Assembly (NCBI GenBank): GCA_020056205.1
Contig: JAGVIF010000045.1
Span: 1 to 5,822 of the forward strand
Origin: Lentisphaeria bacterium
Lineage (GTDB): Bacteria > Verrucomicrobiota > Lentisphaeria > Victivallales > GWF2-50-93
DNA length: 5,822 bases
Reading direction: 5' to 3'
The position numbers were made by a program, and so were the translations under genes. Under the pieces are notes generated by a model, which was given only the letters and a program-made list of their open reading frames with translations, was not told the origin of the DNA and did not search any database. This document shows, in pieces, positions 5,654 to 5,822 of the stretch; within the stretch, counting starts at the first letter, position 1, and each line of letters opens with the position of its first letter.

Positions 5654-5697
5654 AGATTATATTGAGAAGTTCGGGAGTTCTAAAGTGCGGAAATGCG
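5654..5697 (-). repeat. Dispersed module, copy 2 (inverted relative to 2291-2323)
   Basis: Read on the minus strand it begins GCATTTCC-GCACTTTAGAAC and continues to CTTCTCAATATAATC. Positions 5654-5686 match 2291-2323 at 28 of 33 positions, and the preceding octamer matches the units at 2153-2184. Confidence 0.5.
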
Positions 5698-5709
5698 AGA
5701 GTCAAAAAA

Positions 5710-5760
5710 TTAGAAAGTAGAATTTAGAAAGTAGAAAACTTAAAACTTAACACTTAAAAC
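5710..5760 (+). repeat. Short tandem repeats, 14-base and 7-base periods
   Basis: TTAGAAAGTAGAA occurs at 5710-5722 and 5724-5736 (period 14). It runs directly into ACTTAAA, ACTTAAC and ACTTAAA at 5738-5758 (period 7). The stretch is A/T-rich and non-coding. Confidence 0.6.
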
Positions 5761-5802
5761 TGATTTAGTTGGAGTTCACAGCTTTAGCGTGGGATTTGAG
5801 GA

Positions 5803-5822
5803 AGTATCAAAGTATCAAAGTA
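5803..5822 (+). repeat. AGTATCAA tandem octamer running off the window
   Basis: AGTATCAA occurs at 5803-5810 and 5811-5818, and a third unit begins at 5819 and is cut by the window edge. From memory this octamer array is a frequent spacer repeat in uncultured PVC and Omnitrophota genomes. Confidence 0.6.

Noticed and set aside
5530..5722. Plus-strand open frame with no stop, reading WTFAEESIYWGRRF in the middle
   Set aside because: No ATG or GTG start exists in frame, and its 3' part reads through the short repeats. I cannot link it to a family.

Overview
The window looks like a piece of chromosome from an uncultured environmental bacterium. All supportable genes lie on the minus strand. The spacers are packed with low-complexity and palindromic repeats: CCGATn hexamers, a CCTTCGACAAGCTCAGG module, a CACAGGCA-aga-TGCCTGTG palindrome, and AGTATCAA and TAGAAAGTAGAA runs. 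From memory, such spacer repeats are common in PVC-superphylum lineages (Kiritimatiellota, Lentisphaerota, Planctomycetota) and in Omnitrophota. That placement is inference; there is no rRNA or universal marker here.

Layout from right to left, the direction of transcription. Positions 5822-5479 are a repeat-rich spacer with a candidate promoter. Positions 5478-4753 encode the N-terminal membrane part of a GT-C glycosyltransferase of the PMT/TMTC type; it looks short for its family. A spacer (4752-4593) holds a good intrinsic terminator, a 16-bp palindrome and a small hairpin touching the next start codon. Positions 4592-2358 encode a large membrane protein built like a fused spermidine synthase (membrane block, Rossmann domain, membrane block), but with key spermidine synthase residues replaced. 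Positions 2357-1976 are a mosaic of dispersed repeats, followed by a good candidate promoter. Next come two small, tightly spaced genes: a 89-residue secreted or anchored protein of unknown role (1975-1706) and a 70-residue protein (1701-1489) that resembles the start of a B12-dependent methionine synthase activation-domain protein and appears cut short. Positions 1405-260 encode a kinase-fold protein related to the lipopolysaccharide (Kdo/WaaP) kinase group. Positions 259-1 contain hairpins, including a 17-bp inverted repeat near the left edge.

The genes do not form one clear pathway. The kinase and the GT-C protein would both fit envelope or glycan work, and three of the five products are predicted to be in or beyond the membrane. 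No clear new defence system, CRISPR array, transposase, tRNA or rRNA was found. The most interesting signals are the residue-altered spermidine-synthase-like protein, two probable gene remnants, and the repeat mosaic, in which related modules occur in inverted orientation on both sides of the 2358-5478 gene pair.
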